A stretch of 64,000 nucleotides of DNA. Origin: an uncultured Alistipes sp. (lineage in GTDB: Bacteria > Bacteroidota > Bacteroidia > Bacteroidales > Rikenellaceae). Position numbers and translations under genes: made by a program. Positions 43,251 through 52,153 of the stretch are shown in pieces. Positions within the stretch are counted from its first letter, which is position 1. Each line of letters opens with the position of its first letter. The DNA is taken from contig CAJMKE010000009.1 in assembly GCA_905213895.1 (NCBI GenBank), positions 53,184 to 117,183 of the forward strand, read 5' to 3'. The notes beneath the pieces are model-generated. The model made no database searches, was not told the DNA's origin, and saw nothing but the letters and a program-made list of their open reading frames with translations.

Positions 43251-44615
43251 ATGAAAACCATCAAAGAACCCGCACGCGAAATCGCTGTCCGTGCGGAAGT
43301 GGACGTTCTCGTAGTGGGCGGAGGTCCATCGGGAATCATGGCGGCGGAAGCGGCTGCCAAGGACAAGAATCTGAAAGTGATGCTCATCGAGAGCCGCGGA
43401 TACCTCGGCGGCAACCTCACCATCGGTCTGCCGATTCTCTCGTTCCTCGGACCGAAGGGCAATCAGGTGATTCAGGGTGCCGCACAGAAGTTCATCGACC
43501 GTCTGCGCGCCAAGAATGCAGCAGGCGAACACAAACGCTGCAAGAACCACATGAGCCTCACCATCATCGACCCCGAGGAGGTGAAGACCACGGCATGGGA
43601 AATCATGGACGAGGCGGGCGTGAACGTACTGTGCTACACGTTCGTTTCGGACTCCATCGTCGAAAACGGCGAGGTGAAGGGCGTAATCATCGAGAGCAAG
43701 GCAGGTCGCGAAGCGATTCTGGCAAAGAGCGTCATCGACTGTACGGGCGACGGCGACGTTGCATTCCGTGCGGGCGTCGAGTGCCACAAGGGCGACAAGG
43801 AGGGCGGTATGCAGCCTCCGACGCTGATGTACTCGATGCGCGGCGTGGAGATACAGAAGTTGCGCGACGCAATATGCAACGAACCGCAGAAATACGATAT
43901 GGACGTCATGCCGCCGGAGCAGTTCCGCGAGGGACACTTCATCACGGTCGGTCTGCGCGGCTGCATCAAGGAGGCGCAGGAATCAGGTCTGGACATTCCG
44001 GTAGCGCGCACCATCCTCATCACCGGTCTCAAAGAGGACGAGATATGGGTGAACATGACCCGTGTGAACGGCGTCGATTCGACCCTGCCCGAGAGTTACA
44101 CCAAAGGCGAACACGACGCACGCAAGCAGATGTACGTCGTTGCCGAATACCTGCGCCGCTTCGTGCCGGGCTTCGAGAAGGCTTGGATTGAGACCGTCGC
44201 TCCGTTCATGGGCATCCGCGAGAGCCGCGTAATCGTCGGCAAATACGTGATGACCGCCGAAGACATTCTGCAACAGAAATACTTCGACGACGTAATCGCC
44301 GTCGCAGGCTATCCGGTGGACATCCACCACGCGAAGGGCGGCGACTGCACGATGCTCTTCTGCGACGACGCCTACGACATCCCGTACCGCGTACTCGTTC
44401 CCGAGAAAATCGAGAACCTGCTCGTCGCCGGACGCTGCTCGTCGATGAACCACGAGGCTATGGCGGCTACGCGCGTCATGTCCACCTGCATGGCACTCGG
44501 CGAGGCTGCCGGAACGGCTGCCCGCATCGCACTCGCAGCAGGCGTGAAACCGTCGCAGGTCGATGTAGCCGAAGTACAGAAGGCACTGCTCGCCAACGGA
44601 GCATACCTCGGATAA
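43251..44615 (+). CDS. FAD-dependent oxidoreductase, copy 1
   Basis: 454 aa, FAD_oxidored (PF12831-type) family. N-terminal Rossmann motif VLVVGGGPSGIMAAEAAA with E at strand 2 (LIESRGYLGGN); VIDCTGDGDVAFRAG is the family's conserved ribose-pyrophosphate motif; C-terminal LVAGRCSSMNHEAMAATRVM. No signal peptide, so cytoplasmic. Related proteins oxidise or reduce sugar-derived or quinone-type compounds, but few are characterised. In a probable operon with the MFS importer, its paralogue and an EEP hydrolase. Confidence 0.85.
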   Translation: MKTIKEPAREIAVRAEVDVLVVGGGPSGIMAAEAAAKDKNLKVMLIESRGYLGGNLTIGLPILSFLGPKGNQVIQGAAQKFIDRLRAKNAAGEHKRCKNHMSLTIIDPEEVKTTAWEIMDEAGVNVLCYTFVSDSIVENGEVKGVIIESKAGREAILAKSVIDCTGDGDVAFRAGVECHKGDKEGGMQPPTLMYSMRGVEIQKLRDAICNEPQKYDMDVMPPEQFREGHFITVGLRGCIKEAQESGLDIPVARTILITGLKEDEIWVNMTRVNGVDSTLPESYTKGEHDARKQMYVVAEYLRRFVPGFEKAWIETVAPFMGIRESRVIVGKYVMTAEDILQQKYFDDVIAVAGYPVDIHHAKGGDCTMLFCDDAYDIPYRVLVPEKIENLLVAGRCSSMNHEAMAATRVMSTCMALGEAAGTAARIALAAGVKPSQVDVAEVQKALLANGAYLG

Positions 44616-44623
44616 AAAAAGAA

Positions 44624-44657
44624 GTTTAACGACCTTAAAAACTTTAATGACTCTAAA
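44624..44657. repeat. Nonamer array between the FAD oxidoreductase paralogues
   Basis: Three to four degenerate 9-bp units in a 53-bp spacer. Confidence 0.7.
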
Positions 44658-44668
44658 ATTTTTATAAT

Positions 44669-46039
44669 ATGAAAACCATTTCTGTTCCGGCAACCGAGAT
44701 TCCGGTTCGCGCCGAAGTAGACGTACTCGTCGTAGGCGCAGGTCCTGCGGGACTTATGGCTGCACAGGCAGCCGCCTTGGAGAAAGGCACAAAAGTAATG
44801 CTCATCGAGAGCCGCGGCATCCTCGGCGGCAACATGACCATCGGTCTGCCGCTGCTCGGCTTCCTCGGACGCAAAGGCAACGTCGTCATCAAGGGTCTGC
44901 CGCTGCAATTCGTCGAGCGTCTGCAAGCAAAGGGACTGGCTACGCACCACCGCGCATGTCCGCTCCACGTCAGCCTCACGATGATCGATCCGGAGGGTAC
45001 GAAGCATCTGGCATTCCAAATCGTCAAGGAGTGCGGCATCGACCTGCTGATGTACGCGTTCGCAACCGACGTCATCATGGAGGGCAACACCGTGAAGGGC
45101 GTAATCATCGACTCGAAGAAGGGTCGCGAGGCGATTCTCGCCAAGCGCGTCATCGACTGTACGGGCGACGGCGACATCGCCTACCGTGCGGGCGCACCTA
45201 TGAACTACGGCAACGAGAAGGGCATTCCGCAGCCGCCGACGCTCATGTTCTCGATGCGCGGCGTCGATTCGCGCAAACTGCGCGACGCCGTGGCAGACCA
45301 TCCGGACGTATACGACATCGACTTCATCCCGAACGAGTTCTTCCGCGCCGACGACAACTGTACGTTCGTCGGATTCCGCAACCAAATCAAGAAGGCTCGC
45401 GAGGCAGGCTACAAGATTCCGGTGGAGCGCACCATCTTCATGACGGGTATGGCTCCCGACGAGTGGTGGGTGAACATGTCGCGCGTGAACGGCATCGACG
45501 CCACCGACCCTGCACAGTACACTCAGGGCGAAATGACCTGCGCCGAGCAGAACGAGGAGATTGTCCGCTATCTGAAAGCATACATCCCGGGCTTCGAGAA
45601 CGCATACGTAGACCGCGTGGCTCCGTTCATGGGCATCCGCGAAACCCGCCGTATCGTCGGCGAATACATCCTCACCGAGGAGGACATCTACAACTGCGCC
45701 AAGTTCGACGACGCCATCGCCGTCGCAAGTTATCCGGTAGACCTTCACCATCCGGTGGGCGGCGACTGCTCGCTTTACTGGTGTCCGGACTGCTACGACA
45801 TTCCGTACCGCTGTCTGATTCCGCAGAAAATCGACGGTCTCATCGTAGCCGGACGCAACGTGTCGATGACCCACCTCGCACTGGCTTCCGCCCGCGTCAT
45901 GGGTCCTGCAATGGCACTCGGCGAGGCTGCTGGCAAGGCTGCGGCTCTCTCCGTCAAGGAGAATGTCCGGTTGCGCGACCTCGACGTCAGGAAACTGCAA
46001 GAGTCGCTCAAAGCGGAGGGCGTCTATTTCAGAGAGTAG
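44669..46039 (+). CDS. FAD-dependent oxidoreductase, copy 2
   Basis: 456 aa, collinear with the upstream gene, about half identical by eye. VLVVGAGPAGLMAAQAAA, LIESRGILGGNMTIGLP, VIDCTGDGDIAYRAG, LIVAGRNVSMTHLALASARVMGP (in part). The shared GMAPDEWWVN/GLKEDEIWVN region and APFMGIRE motif are also duplicated. The pair may act as a heteromer or on two steps of one pathway. Start at ATG 44669 fits the conserved N-terminus MKTI. Confidence 0.85.
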   Translation: MKTISVPATEIPVRAEVDVLVVGAGPAGLMAAQAAALEKGTKVMLIESRGILGGNMTIGLPLLGFLGRKGNVVIKGLPLQFVERLQAKGLATHHRACPLHVSLTMIDPEGTKHLAFQIVKECGIDLLMYAFATDVIMEGNTVKGVIIDSKKGREAILAKRVIDCTGDGDIAYRAGAPMNYGNEKGIPQPPTLMFSMRGVDSRKLRDAVADHPDVYDIDFIPNEFFRADDNCTFVGFRNQIKKAREAGYKIPVERTIFMTGMAPDEWWVNMSRVNGIDATDPAQYTQGEMTCAEQNEEIVRYLKAYIPGFENAYVDRVAPFMGIRETRRIVGEYILTEEDIYNCAKFDDAIAVASYPVDLHHPVGGDCSLYWCPDCYDIPYRCLIPQKIDGLIVAGRNVSMTHLALASARVMGPAMALGEAAGKAAALSVKENVRLRDLDVRKLQESLKAEGVYFRE

Positions 46040-46042
46040 CGC

Positions 46043-46945
46043 ATGTTCCGCAGGATTCTGATAATTACCGGTGTACTGCTGTCGCTCGCCGGCACCGCCG
46101 AAGCCCGCAAAAAGGCTGAATGCGGCGACGGCATACACCGCGTGATGACATGCAACATCCGCATCACGGGACTGCCTGCCGACGAAAAGGACGGCTTGCG
46201 CTGGAACGACCGCAAGGAGGCGATGATTGAGTCGATACGCAAGTACAACCCCGACATCATCATGATGCAGGAGGTCATCTACGACTCCTACGCCTATTGC
46301 AAGGAGCAGTTCGCCGACTACTTCCCGTTCGGTTTCGAGGGTCCCGAAATGGACCCCTACACCGAGGGGTACCACTTCATCGGCAAGAACGTGATATTCT
46401 TCCGCCGCGACCGCTACGAACTCGTGTCGGCGGGATGCTACTGGCTCTCGCTCGACCCCGTCATCGGCGGCAGCATATCGTGGGACACCAACCGCGCCCG
46501 CCACTGCAACTGGGTACGCGTAATCGACAAGAAGACAGGCAAACAGATACGCCTGCTCGACCTGCACCTCGACCACAAGGTCGATGAAGCGAAAGTCAAT
46601 CAGGCGAAACTCGTGGTGCGCGAAGCGGCACAGTACGCCGATTCGTTCCCGCAGATTCTGTGCGGCGACTTCAATTCGAAGAAAAATTCGCCGCAGGTGC
46701 GCCACTTCATCGAGAACGGCTGGCACGACGCCTACGACGAACTGCACGAGGGCAAAGAGTTCGGCTACACGGCACACGCCTTCAAGGGCGACGACCGCCC
46801 GTACAAGCCGACCCACGGACGTATCGACTACATCATGACCAAGGGCGGCGCGAAGGCGCGTTCGTGCGAAGTTCTGAAAGACCGTCCGCGCGGCATCTGG
46901 CCGAGCGACCACTACTTCATGCTCGCCGAAATCGAGATTGATTAA
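46043..46945 (+). CDS. Secreted endonuclease/exonuclease/phosphatase-family hydrolase
   Basis: 300 aa with a signal peptide (about 1-21, MFRRILIITGVLLSLAGTAEA; only 20 residues shown in the motif list). EEP motifs: MTCNIR, MQEVIYD (Glu metal ligand), DLHLDHK, CGDFNSKKN (D and N), SDHYFMLAEI (catalytic His). 3 nt after the second FAD oxidoreductase, so translationally linked. Related Bacteroidota proteins are phosphodiesterases or phosphatases of sugars and lipids; the neighbours do not settle which. Confidence 0.87.
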   Translation: MFRRILIITGVLLSLAGTAEARKKAECGDGIHRVMTCNIRITGLPADEKDGLRWNDRKEAMIESIRKYNPDIIMMQEVIYDSYAYCKEQFADYFPFGFEGPEMDPYTEGYHFIGKNVIFFRRDRYELVSAGCYWLSLDPVIGGSISWDTNRARHCNWVRVIDKKTGKQIRLLDLHLDHKVDEAKVNQAKLVVREAAQYADSFPQILCGDFNSKKNSPQVRHFIENGWHDAYDELHEGKEFGYTAHAFKGDDRPYKPTHGRIDYIMTKGGAKARSCEVLKDRPRGIWPSDHYFMLAEIEID

Positions 46946-46967
46946 CCGACCCGCTTCCGCAAACGCA

Positions 46968-47003
46968 AATCCGCCCGCAGGTTCGGTAACCTGCGGGCGG
47001 ATT
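46968..47003. terminator. Hairpin between convergent genes
   Basis: Perfect 16-bp inverted repeat (46968-46983 and 46988-47003) with a 4-nt loop. The T-runs are short on both sides, so efficiency is uncertain; it lies between the EEP gene and the FHS transporter gene. Confidence 0.75.
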
Positions 47004-47005
47004 GT

Positions 47006-47018
47006 TTAATGACCTTAA
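47006..47018. repeat. Nonamer array flanking core copy 3 (left)
   Basis: One to two units directly abutting the core at 47019. Confidence 0.65.
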
Positions 47019-47095
47019 CCGACGCTCGAAGCACGGGTAGAGACCGCTTGCAGGCTATGCCGTGCAAGGAGGAGGAAAAGCCCGCGCAGCGGGAT
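47019..47095 (+). repeat. 77-nt structured core, divergent copy 3
   Basis: Same 77-nt length, same CCGACGC start, same AAGGAGGA linker and CCCGC-GCA-GCGGG hairpin II as the other copies, but hairpin I has a wholly different sequence, with GCACGG/CCGTGC and TAG/CTA stems. The plan is conserved where the sequence is not. Confidence 0.8.
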
Positions 47096-47142
47096 TAAAG
47101 TCCTTAATGTCCTTAAAGACTTTAAGGTCGTCAAGGACTCTA
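47096..47142. repeat. Nonamer array flanking core copy 3 (right)
   Basis: Five 9-bp units directly after the core, ending 15 nt before the FHS transporter stop. Confidence 0.8.
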
Positions 47143-47156
47143 ACAAAGCATAGCGG

Positions 47157-48434
47157 CTATTCCACCGGAATATCTTTGTTCACGTTCTTCGAGCCTGCGA
47201 GGGCGTAGAAGAGCAGATAGAGAAGCAGTGCGACGATAAGCCAGTACGAAGCCATATAGTTCGTCTTGTCGGCAATCCAGCCCTGAATCGCAGGCAGGAT
47301 ACCGCCGCCGCAGACCATCACCATGAACAGTCCCGATGCCATCGAGGTGTACTTGCCCAGTCCCTCGACCGCGAGGTTGAAGATGCCGCCCCACATGATG
47401 GACGTACACAGACCGCAGAGCATCAGCAGCATGACATTCACCGGAACGGCTTCGAGCGCGAACGACAGCGTCTTGTTGTCGAACGCCGGCATCATCACCT
47501 CGACCGAAGGCAGATACATCGCCAGAATGACGAGCATCACTCCGACTGTCGAAACCGTCGTGAGCATCGCTCTCGACGAGAAACGCGCTCCGAGCGCACC
47601 GCCGACAAGACGACCGACGAGCATCAGCAGCCAATAAACACCGATAATCATTCCCGCCGTCGAGCCTGCGATACCGAGCCCGCCGTCAGCGGCAGAGCCT
47701 GTCATATAGAGGTTCGCGATATTCGGAATGCCGACCTCGATGCCGACGTACACGAAGATGCCGACCGTACCGAGTACGAAATGGCGGAACGACAACGCCG
47801 AATGTTTGTCCTGCGTATTTTTCCTGTCCGACACGACGAACGGTTCCGGAATATCGGTCAGATAGAGTACCACGAACGCGAGGAGGAAGATTCCCATCGC
47901 GAGCCACAGTGCCGGCGAGGTGCTGGCAATCGTGTTGCCCGAACCCATCAGATAACCGCCGAGTACGGGAACTATCGTCGCACCCAGCGAGTTGCACGAA
48001 CCGCCGAACTGCACGAGTTGGTTGCCCTTGTTGCCTCCGCCGCCGATGGTGTTGAGCATCGGATTGACTACCGTATTGAGCATGCACATCGAGAATCCGC
48101 CGATGAACGCGCCGGCGAGATAGATGTAGAAATTCTCCGCCTGTCCGCCCAGATAGATTACCGCCACACCGACGAATCCGACGGCGATAGCCGTCAGCGC
48201 GGTGCGCTTGTAGCCGATGCGCGAAAGCATCATTCCAGCCGGAATACCCATGAATGCGTATGCGATGAAGTTCGCCGCATTGCCGAGTTGCGACTGCCAG
48301 TTAGCCAAGTCGAACTGCTCTTTTACGATTACGCCCAGCGGATTCTGCAATCCGGTAACGAATGCAATCATGAAGAAGAGTGCAAACATCATGATTATGG
48401 GCAAAGTGAAATTTTTCTGTCCTGCCTTTTCCAT
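47157..48434 (-). CDS. FHS-family sugar:proton symporter (FucP/GluP-like)
   Basis: 425 aa, 12 TM. The FHS signature is clear: MIAFVTGLQNPLGVIVKEQF in TM1, NTVVNPMLNTIGGGGNKGNQLVQFG in part, and CNSLGATIVPVLGGYL. This group imports fucose, glucose, galactose or related hexoses with a proton. Begins 43 nt after the polyprenyl synthase stop on the same strand, but the functional link is not obvious. Sugar specificity not readable. Confidence 0.9.
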   Translation of the reverse strand: MEKAGQKNFTLPIIMMFALFFMIAFVTGLQNPLGVIVKEQFDLANWQSQLGNAANFIAYAFMGIPAGMMLSRIGYKRTALTAIAVGFVGVAVIYLGGQAENFYIYLAGAFIGGFSMCMLNTVVNPMLNTIGGGGNKGNQLVQFGGSCNSLGATIVPVLGGYLMGSGNTIASTSPALWLAMGIFLLAFVVLYLTDIPEPFVVSDRKNTQDKHSALSFRHFVLGTVGIFVYVGIEVGIPNIANLYMTGSAADGGLGIAGSTAGMIIGVYWLLMLVGRLVGGALGARFSSRAMLTTVSTVGVMLVILAMYLPSVEVMMPAFDNKTLSFALEAVPVNVMLLMLCGLCTSIMWGGIFNLAVEGLGKYTSMASGLFMVMVCGGGILPAIQGWIADKTNYMASYWLIVALLLYLLFYALAGSKNVNKDIPVE

Positions 48435-48477
48435 TTGAAAGTTTGTTTTAAGGTTTTCTGTCAGTTATCATGCGGCA

Positions 48478-49464
48478 TCATCTGTCCCGCTCGACCACAT
48501 ACGAGCAGAGGTTCGCCAGCGAATCGCGATACGCCGACGGTTCGCACTCCGCGAGCAACGTCGCAGCCTTCAACGCGTAACGCTCCATCGTCTCGCGCGC
48601 CCGTTCGACGCCGCGGTAATCGCGCACGAAGTCGCGCACGAAAGCCACGCTGTCCTCGTCGGTCGCGCACCGTTTCAGATGCGACATCACCTCGTCGCGC
48701 AACCCCTTGTCCGCCGCATCGAGAGCCTCGATGAGCGGCAGCGTGATTTTGCGTTCGCGCAAATCGTTATTGCACGGCTTGCCGGTGTTGTTGTCGAGAG
48801 TATAGTCGAGAATGTCGTCCGCAATCTGGAATGCCATTCCCAGAGCCTCGCCGTATCGCTGCATACGCCCCACGCAGTCCGACGATGCCCCGACCGACAT
48901 CGCACCCGCCGAAGCGCACGAACCGAACAGACTTGCCGTCTTCTTATATATAATATCGAAATAAGCATCGCGCGACGTGTCGAGTTTGCCGGCGTGGTCG
49001 CTTTGCAGGATTTCGCCCTCGCACAGCACCGACATGTTGCCGATGATATGGGTAAGCAGGTCGTACTGACCGCTTTTCAGCCCGATATCCATGTTGCGCG
49101 CCAGAATATAGTCGCCGACGATTACGGCGTTGCGCGACTGCCAGCGGGCATTGACCGACGCTCTGCCACGGCGCATGTCCGACTCGTCTATCACGTCGTC
49201 GTGGACGAGCGACGCCACATGAATCATCTCCACGAGCATTCCGGCGAGCATCGTCCGCATGCCGAATCCGCCCGACGGCGAGTTCGCGCCCGCCGACAGC
49301 ATCACTATCGCGGGACGCAGCCCCTTGCCGCGCGACGAAAGCACGTAATCCAACATCTGTGCAAGCAGCGAATCGCCTCTCTCGTTGAAGTTGCGGCGAA
49401 CGAAATCGTCGAAACGCTTCAAATCCTCCTCAATCGGCTTGCGAATTGTATCGAGTGTCGTCAT
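48478..49464 (-). CDS. Polyprenyl diphosphate synthase (long-chain trans type)
   Basis: 328 aa from ATG 49464 (MTTLDTIRKPIEEDLKRF). A longer frame begins at 49536, but the -7 box at 49539-49546 lies right beside it and the family's N-terminus fits 49464, so the shorter start is chosen. First Asp-rich motif VHDDVIDESDMRRG, second ADDILDYT, with GKGLRPA upstream. Likely makes the octaprenyl-type side chain of menaquinone; the futalosine genes at 59806-61382 make the head group. Chain length is not readable. Confidence 0.9.
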   Translation of the reverse strand: MTTLDTIRKPIEEDLKRFDDFVRRNFNERGDSLLAQMLDYVLSSRGKGLRPAIVMLSAGANSPSGGFGMRTMLAGMLVEMIHVASLVHDDVIDESDMRRGRASVNARWQSRNAVIVGDYILARNMDIGLKSGQYDLLTHIIGNMSVLCEGEILQSDHAGKLDTSRDAYFDIIYKKTASLFGSCASAGAMSVGASSDCVGRMQRYGEALGMAFQIADDILDYTLDNNTGKPCNNDLRERKITLPLIEALDAADKGLRDEVMSHLKRCATDEDSVAFVRDFVRDYRGVERARETMERYALKAATLLAECEPSAYRDSLANLCSYVVERDR

Positions 49465-49538
49465 AAAATATCTCTGAAAAACCATCCCGAATTTGCCGGA
49501 CACAGTTTTTTCTCCGGCTGATTCGGACAGTTTCAAAG

Positions 49539-49546
49539 CAAAGATA
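49539..49546 (-). promoter_or_regulatory. -7 box for the polyprenyl synthase gene
   Basis: TATCTTTG on the minus strand, about 75 nt before the chosen start. No TTTG at 19 nt. Nearly back to back with a plus-strand -7 box at 49589-49596. Confidence 0.55.
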
Positions 49547-49588
49547 GTGATTTTTCATTATACGCACTCCCCAAACCGATATTTTTTC

Positions 49589-49596
49589 TATCTTTG
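49589..49596 (+). promoter_or_regulatory. -7 box for the YfhO-like gene
   Basis: TATCTTTG on the plus strand, 89 nt before the ATG at 49685. Makes a divergent promoter pair with 49539-49546. Confidence 0.5.
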
Positions 49597-49633
49597 GGCG
49601 ATAAAGGCTCGCAACCGCGCGATGACCGACCGC

Positions 49634-49682
49634 CCTTAAAGTCCTTAGAGACTTTAAGGACCTTAACGACTTTAATGACCTT
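49634..49682. repeat. Nonamer array in the YfhO-gene leader
   Basis: Five to six 9-bp units ending 2 nt before the start codon at 49685, so they are transcribed in the 5' leader and cover the ribosome-binding region. Confidence 0.85.
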
Positions 49683-49684
49683 TT

Positions 49685-52153
49685 ATGACACGTTTCACCG
49701 ACATATTGCGCAAATCCGCGCCGACGCTTACGGCGGCGATACTATTTTTCGTCGTGAGTGCCGTATGCTACGCCCCGCAGTTCGAGGGGCGCGTGCTGCC
49801 GCAGCACGACATACAGCAGTTCGACGGCATGAGCCGCGACATCCGCGAATGCCGCACCGACTACGGCGAAGACCCGCAGTGGACGGGCGCGATGTTCGGC
49901 GGAATGCCGGCATACCTTATCAACATCCGCTATCCGGCGCAAATCGTCAAGCACGCCGCCGACAAGGTTTTAGGCATCGTGAACACTCCGGCGGGCTTCA
50001 TCTTCTTCGCGATGTTCGCCGCATGGCTGATGATTGCGATGATGGGCATCTCGCCGTGGATAGGCATCGTTACGGGACTCGCCTACGGACTTTCGACCTA
50101 CTTTTTCCTGATTATCGGCGCGGGACACGTTACGAAGATGTGGGCTTTGGTATTCGCTCCGGCGATGATGGGCGCGATATACATGACGTTGCGCGGACGC
50201 CGCAAATGGCTCGGCGGAACGCTCACGGCACTGTTCGCGTCGCTCGAAATCGGCGCGAACCACCCGCAGATTGCATTCTATTTCGTACTCGCCGCTGCCG
50301 CGCTGTGGACAAGCGACCTCGTATTCGCAATCCGCGAACGTCATCTGCCCGACTTCGCCAAGCGCACGGGCATACTCGCCGCGGCGGCACTGCTCGCGCT
50401 CGGCTCCAACTTCGCCCCGCTCTGGTACACGGCGCAGCACACCGACTCCACCATCCGCGGCGGTTCGGAGGTCGCCGACGACGCTGCGGCATCGCGCGGT
50501 CTCGACCTGCAATACGCCACCGCATGGAGTTACGGCATCGGCGAGAGTTGGAACATGCTGATTCCCGACTTCGCGGGCGGCGATTCGGCAGCGACATTTT
50601 CATCGAACGGAGCGGTCGCCGAATCGCTCAAAGACTTGGGATTGAGTTCGCTCGCCACGCAGATTCCGACCTACTGGGGCGCACAACCCTACACGGCAGG
50701 TCCGACCTATCTCGGTGCCGTCGCCATATTCCTCGCGCTGCTCGGCGCACTGCTCGCCGACGACCGCAACCGCTGGTGGATTCTCGCGTCGAGCCTTCTC
50801 GCGCTGCTGCTGGCTTGGGGACATAACTTCATGTGGTTCACCGAACTGTGTTTCAAATATCTGCCGCTCTACAACAAGTTCCGCACAGTATCAATGGCAC
50901 TCGTGGTACTCGAATGGAGCGTGCCTCTGCTCGCGGGCATCGGAGTGTGGAAACTGTGGCGTTACGCCGCGGGAGAGCGCACCGCGGAGGAGCGTCGCCG
51001 GATGCTGCGCGCAACCGGAATCGCCGCCGGCATCGTGGGCGGCATCGCACTGATATTCGCTCTGTTCGGAGGTTCGATGTTCGATTTCGACCGCGAGGCG
51101 AGCGGAGAGATGATGAGCGAACAGTTCCTCTACATGCTCCAACAGTCGGGCGGCGAAGAGTACATCCGCAAGGGCGTACACGACGAACTCGGCTGGGCGG
51201 TCGCCGACGCGATGGCGCAGGAGCGCGGCGAAATACTGAGCCGCGACGCATGGCGGTCGTTCGGACTCGTCGCCGTGGCGGCAGGCTCGGTTCTGCTGTT
51301 CGTCCTCGGACGCATCCGCCGCACGTGGCTCGCAGCGATACTCGCCTGCTGGATAATGCTCGACATGATTCCCGTCGATTTGCGCTATTCGCCCTACGAC
51401 CGGTTCGTCGCTCCGCGCAAGGCGCAGATTGCCCCGACCGCTGCCGACCGCGAGATAATGGCTGACAAATCGTTGGGATACAGAGTACTGAATCGCTACG
51501 TATCGCCGTTCAACGACGCCACGACGTCGATGTTCCACCGCTCGGTCGGCGGCTATCACGGCGCGAAACTCGGACGCTATCAGGACATCATAGATTACTA
51601 CCTCAACCGCGACGACAGCGGCGTCCTCGACATGCTCGACACGAAATACGTCATCACCCGCAGCGGCGAAGTCATCGAGCGTCCGTCGGCTAACGGCGCG
51701 GCATGGTTCGTCGAAAACATGGTTTCGGCGGAGAGTGCGAAACGGGAGTTGGAGATGCTCGGCGAAACGGACTTGAAGACGACGGCGGTCGTATCTGCGG
51801 AAAACATCCCGTCCGTCGGCGCGGCACTCGGCACTGGCGAAATCGAACTGACGGAGTACCGACCGAACTATCTGAAATACGAATATGCGGCTGACAACGA
51901 AGCGGTTGCCGTATTCTCCGAGATATACTATCCCGACGGCTGGACGATGTACGTGGACGGAGCGGAAGCACCATATTTCCGCGCCGACTACATCCTGCGC
52001 GCAGCCTTGCTGCCGGCGGGTCGGCACACGGTCGAATGGCGTTTCCGCGCGCCGATGTGGGGCGTGAGCGAGAGTATCACGCTCGTATGTTCGCTACTGA
52101 TATTCATTGCATTGATAACAACCATCATATATTATGGGAAGAAACAGCGATAA
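49685..52153 (+). CDS. YfhO-family multi-pass membrane protein
   Basis: 822 aa, about 12 TM segments, C-terminal soluble part (about 560-790) and a last TM (about 795-815). N-terminal motifs QHDIQQFDGMSRDIREC and GGMPAYLINIRYP, and GANHPQIAFYF, match the Bacteroidota YfhO family, a GT-C-like fold thought to transfer sugars from a lipid carrier on the periplasmic side. Ends GKKQR. Its last 20 bases overlap ftsX. Substrate unknown. Confidence 0.85.
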   Translation: MTRFTDILRKSAPTLTAAILFFVVSAVCYAPQFEGRVLPQHDIQQFDGMSRDIRECRTDYGEDPQWTGAMFGGMPAYLINIRYPAQIVKHAADKVLGIVNTPAGFIFFAMFAAWLMIAMMGISPWIGIVTGLAYGLSTYFFLIIGAGHVTKMWALVFAPAMMGAIYMTLRGRRKWLGGTLTALFASLEIGANHPQIAFYFVLAAAALWTSDLVFAIRERHLPDFAKRTGILAAAALLALGSNFAPLWYTAQHTDSTIRGGSEVADDAAASRGLDLQYATAWSYGIGESWNMLIPDFAGGDSAATFSSNGAVAESLKDLGLSSLATQIPTYWGAQPYTAGPTYLGAVAIFLALLGALLADDRNRWWILASSLLALLLAWGHNFMWFTELCFKYLPLYNKFRTVSMALVVLEWSVPLLAGIGVWKLWRYAAGERTAEERRRMLRATGIAAGIVGGIALIFALFGGSMFDFDREASGEMMSEQFLYMLQQSGGEEYIRKGVHDELGWAVADAMAQERGEILSRDAWRSFGLVAVAAGSVLLFVLGRIRRTWLAAILACWIMLDMIPVDLRYSPYDRFVAPRKAQIAPTAADREIMADKSLGYRVLNRYVSPFNDATTSMFHRSVGGYHGAKLGRYQDIIDYYLNRDDSGVLDMLDTKYVITRSGEVIERPSANGAAWFVENMVSAESAKRELEMLGETDLKTTAVVSAENIPSVGAALGTGEIELTEYRPNYLKYEYAADNEAVAVFSEIYYPDGWTMYVDGAEAPYFRADYILRAALLPAGRHTVEWRFRAPMWGVSESITLVCSLLIFIALITTIIYYGKKQR

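Noticed and set aside
49465..49536. Upstream start for the polyprenyl synthase
   Set aside because: It would sit right at the -7 box at 49539-49546; the family N-terminus begins at 49464.
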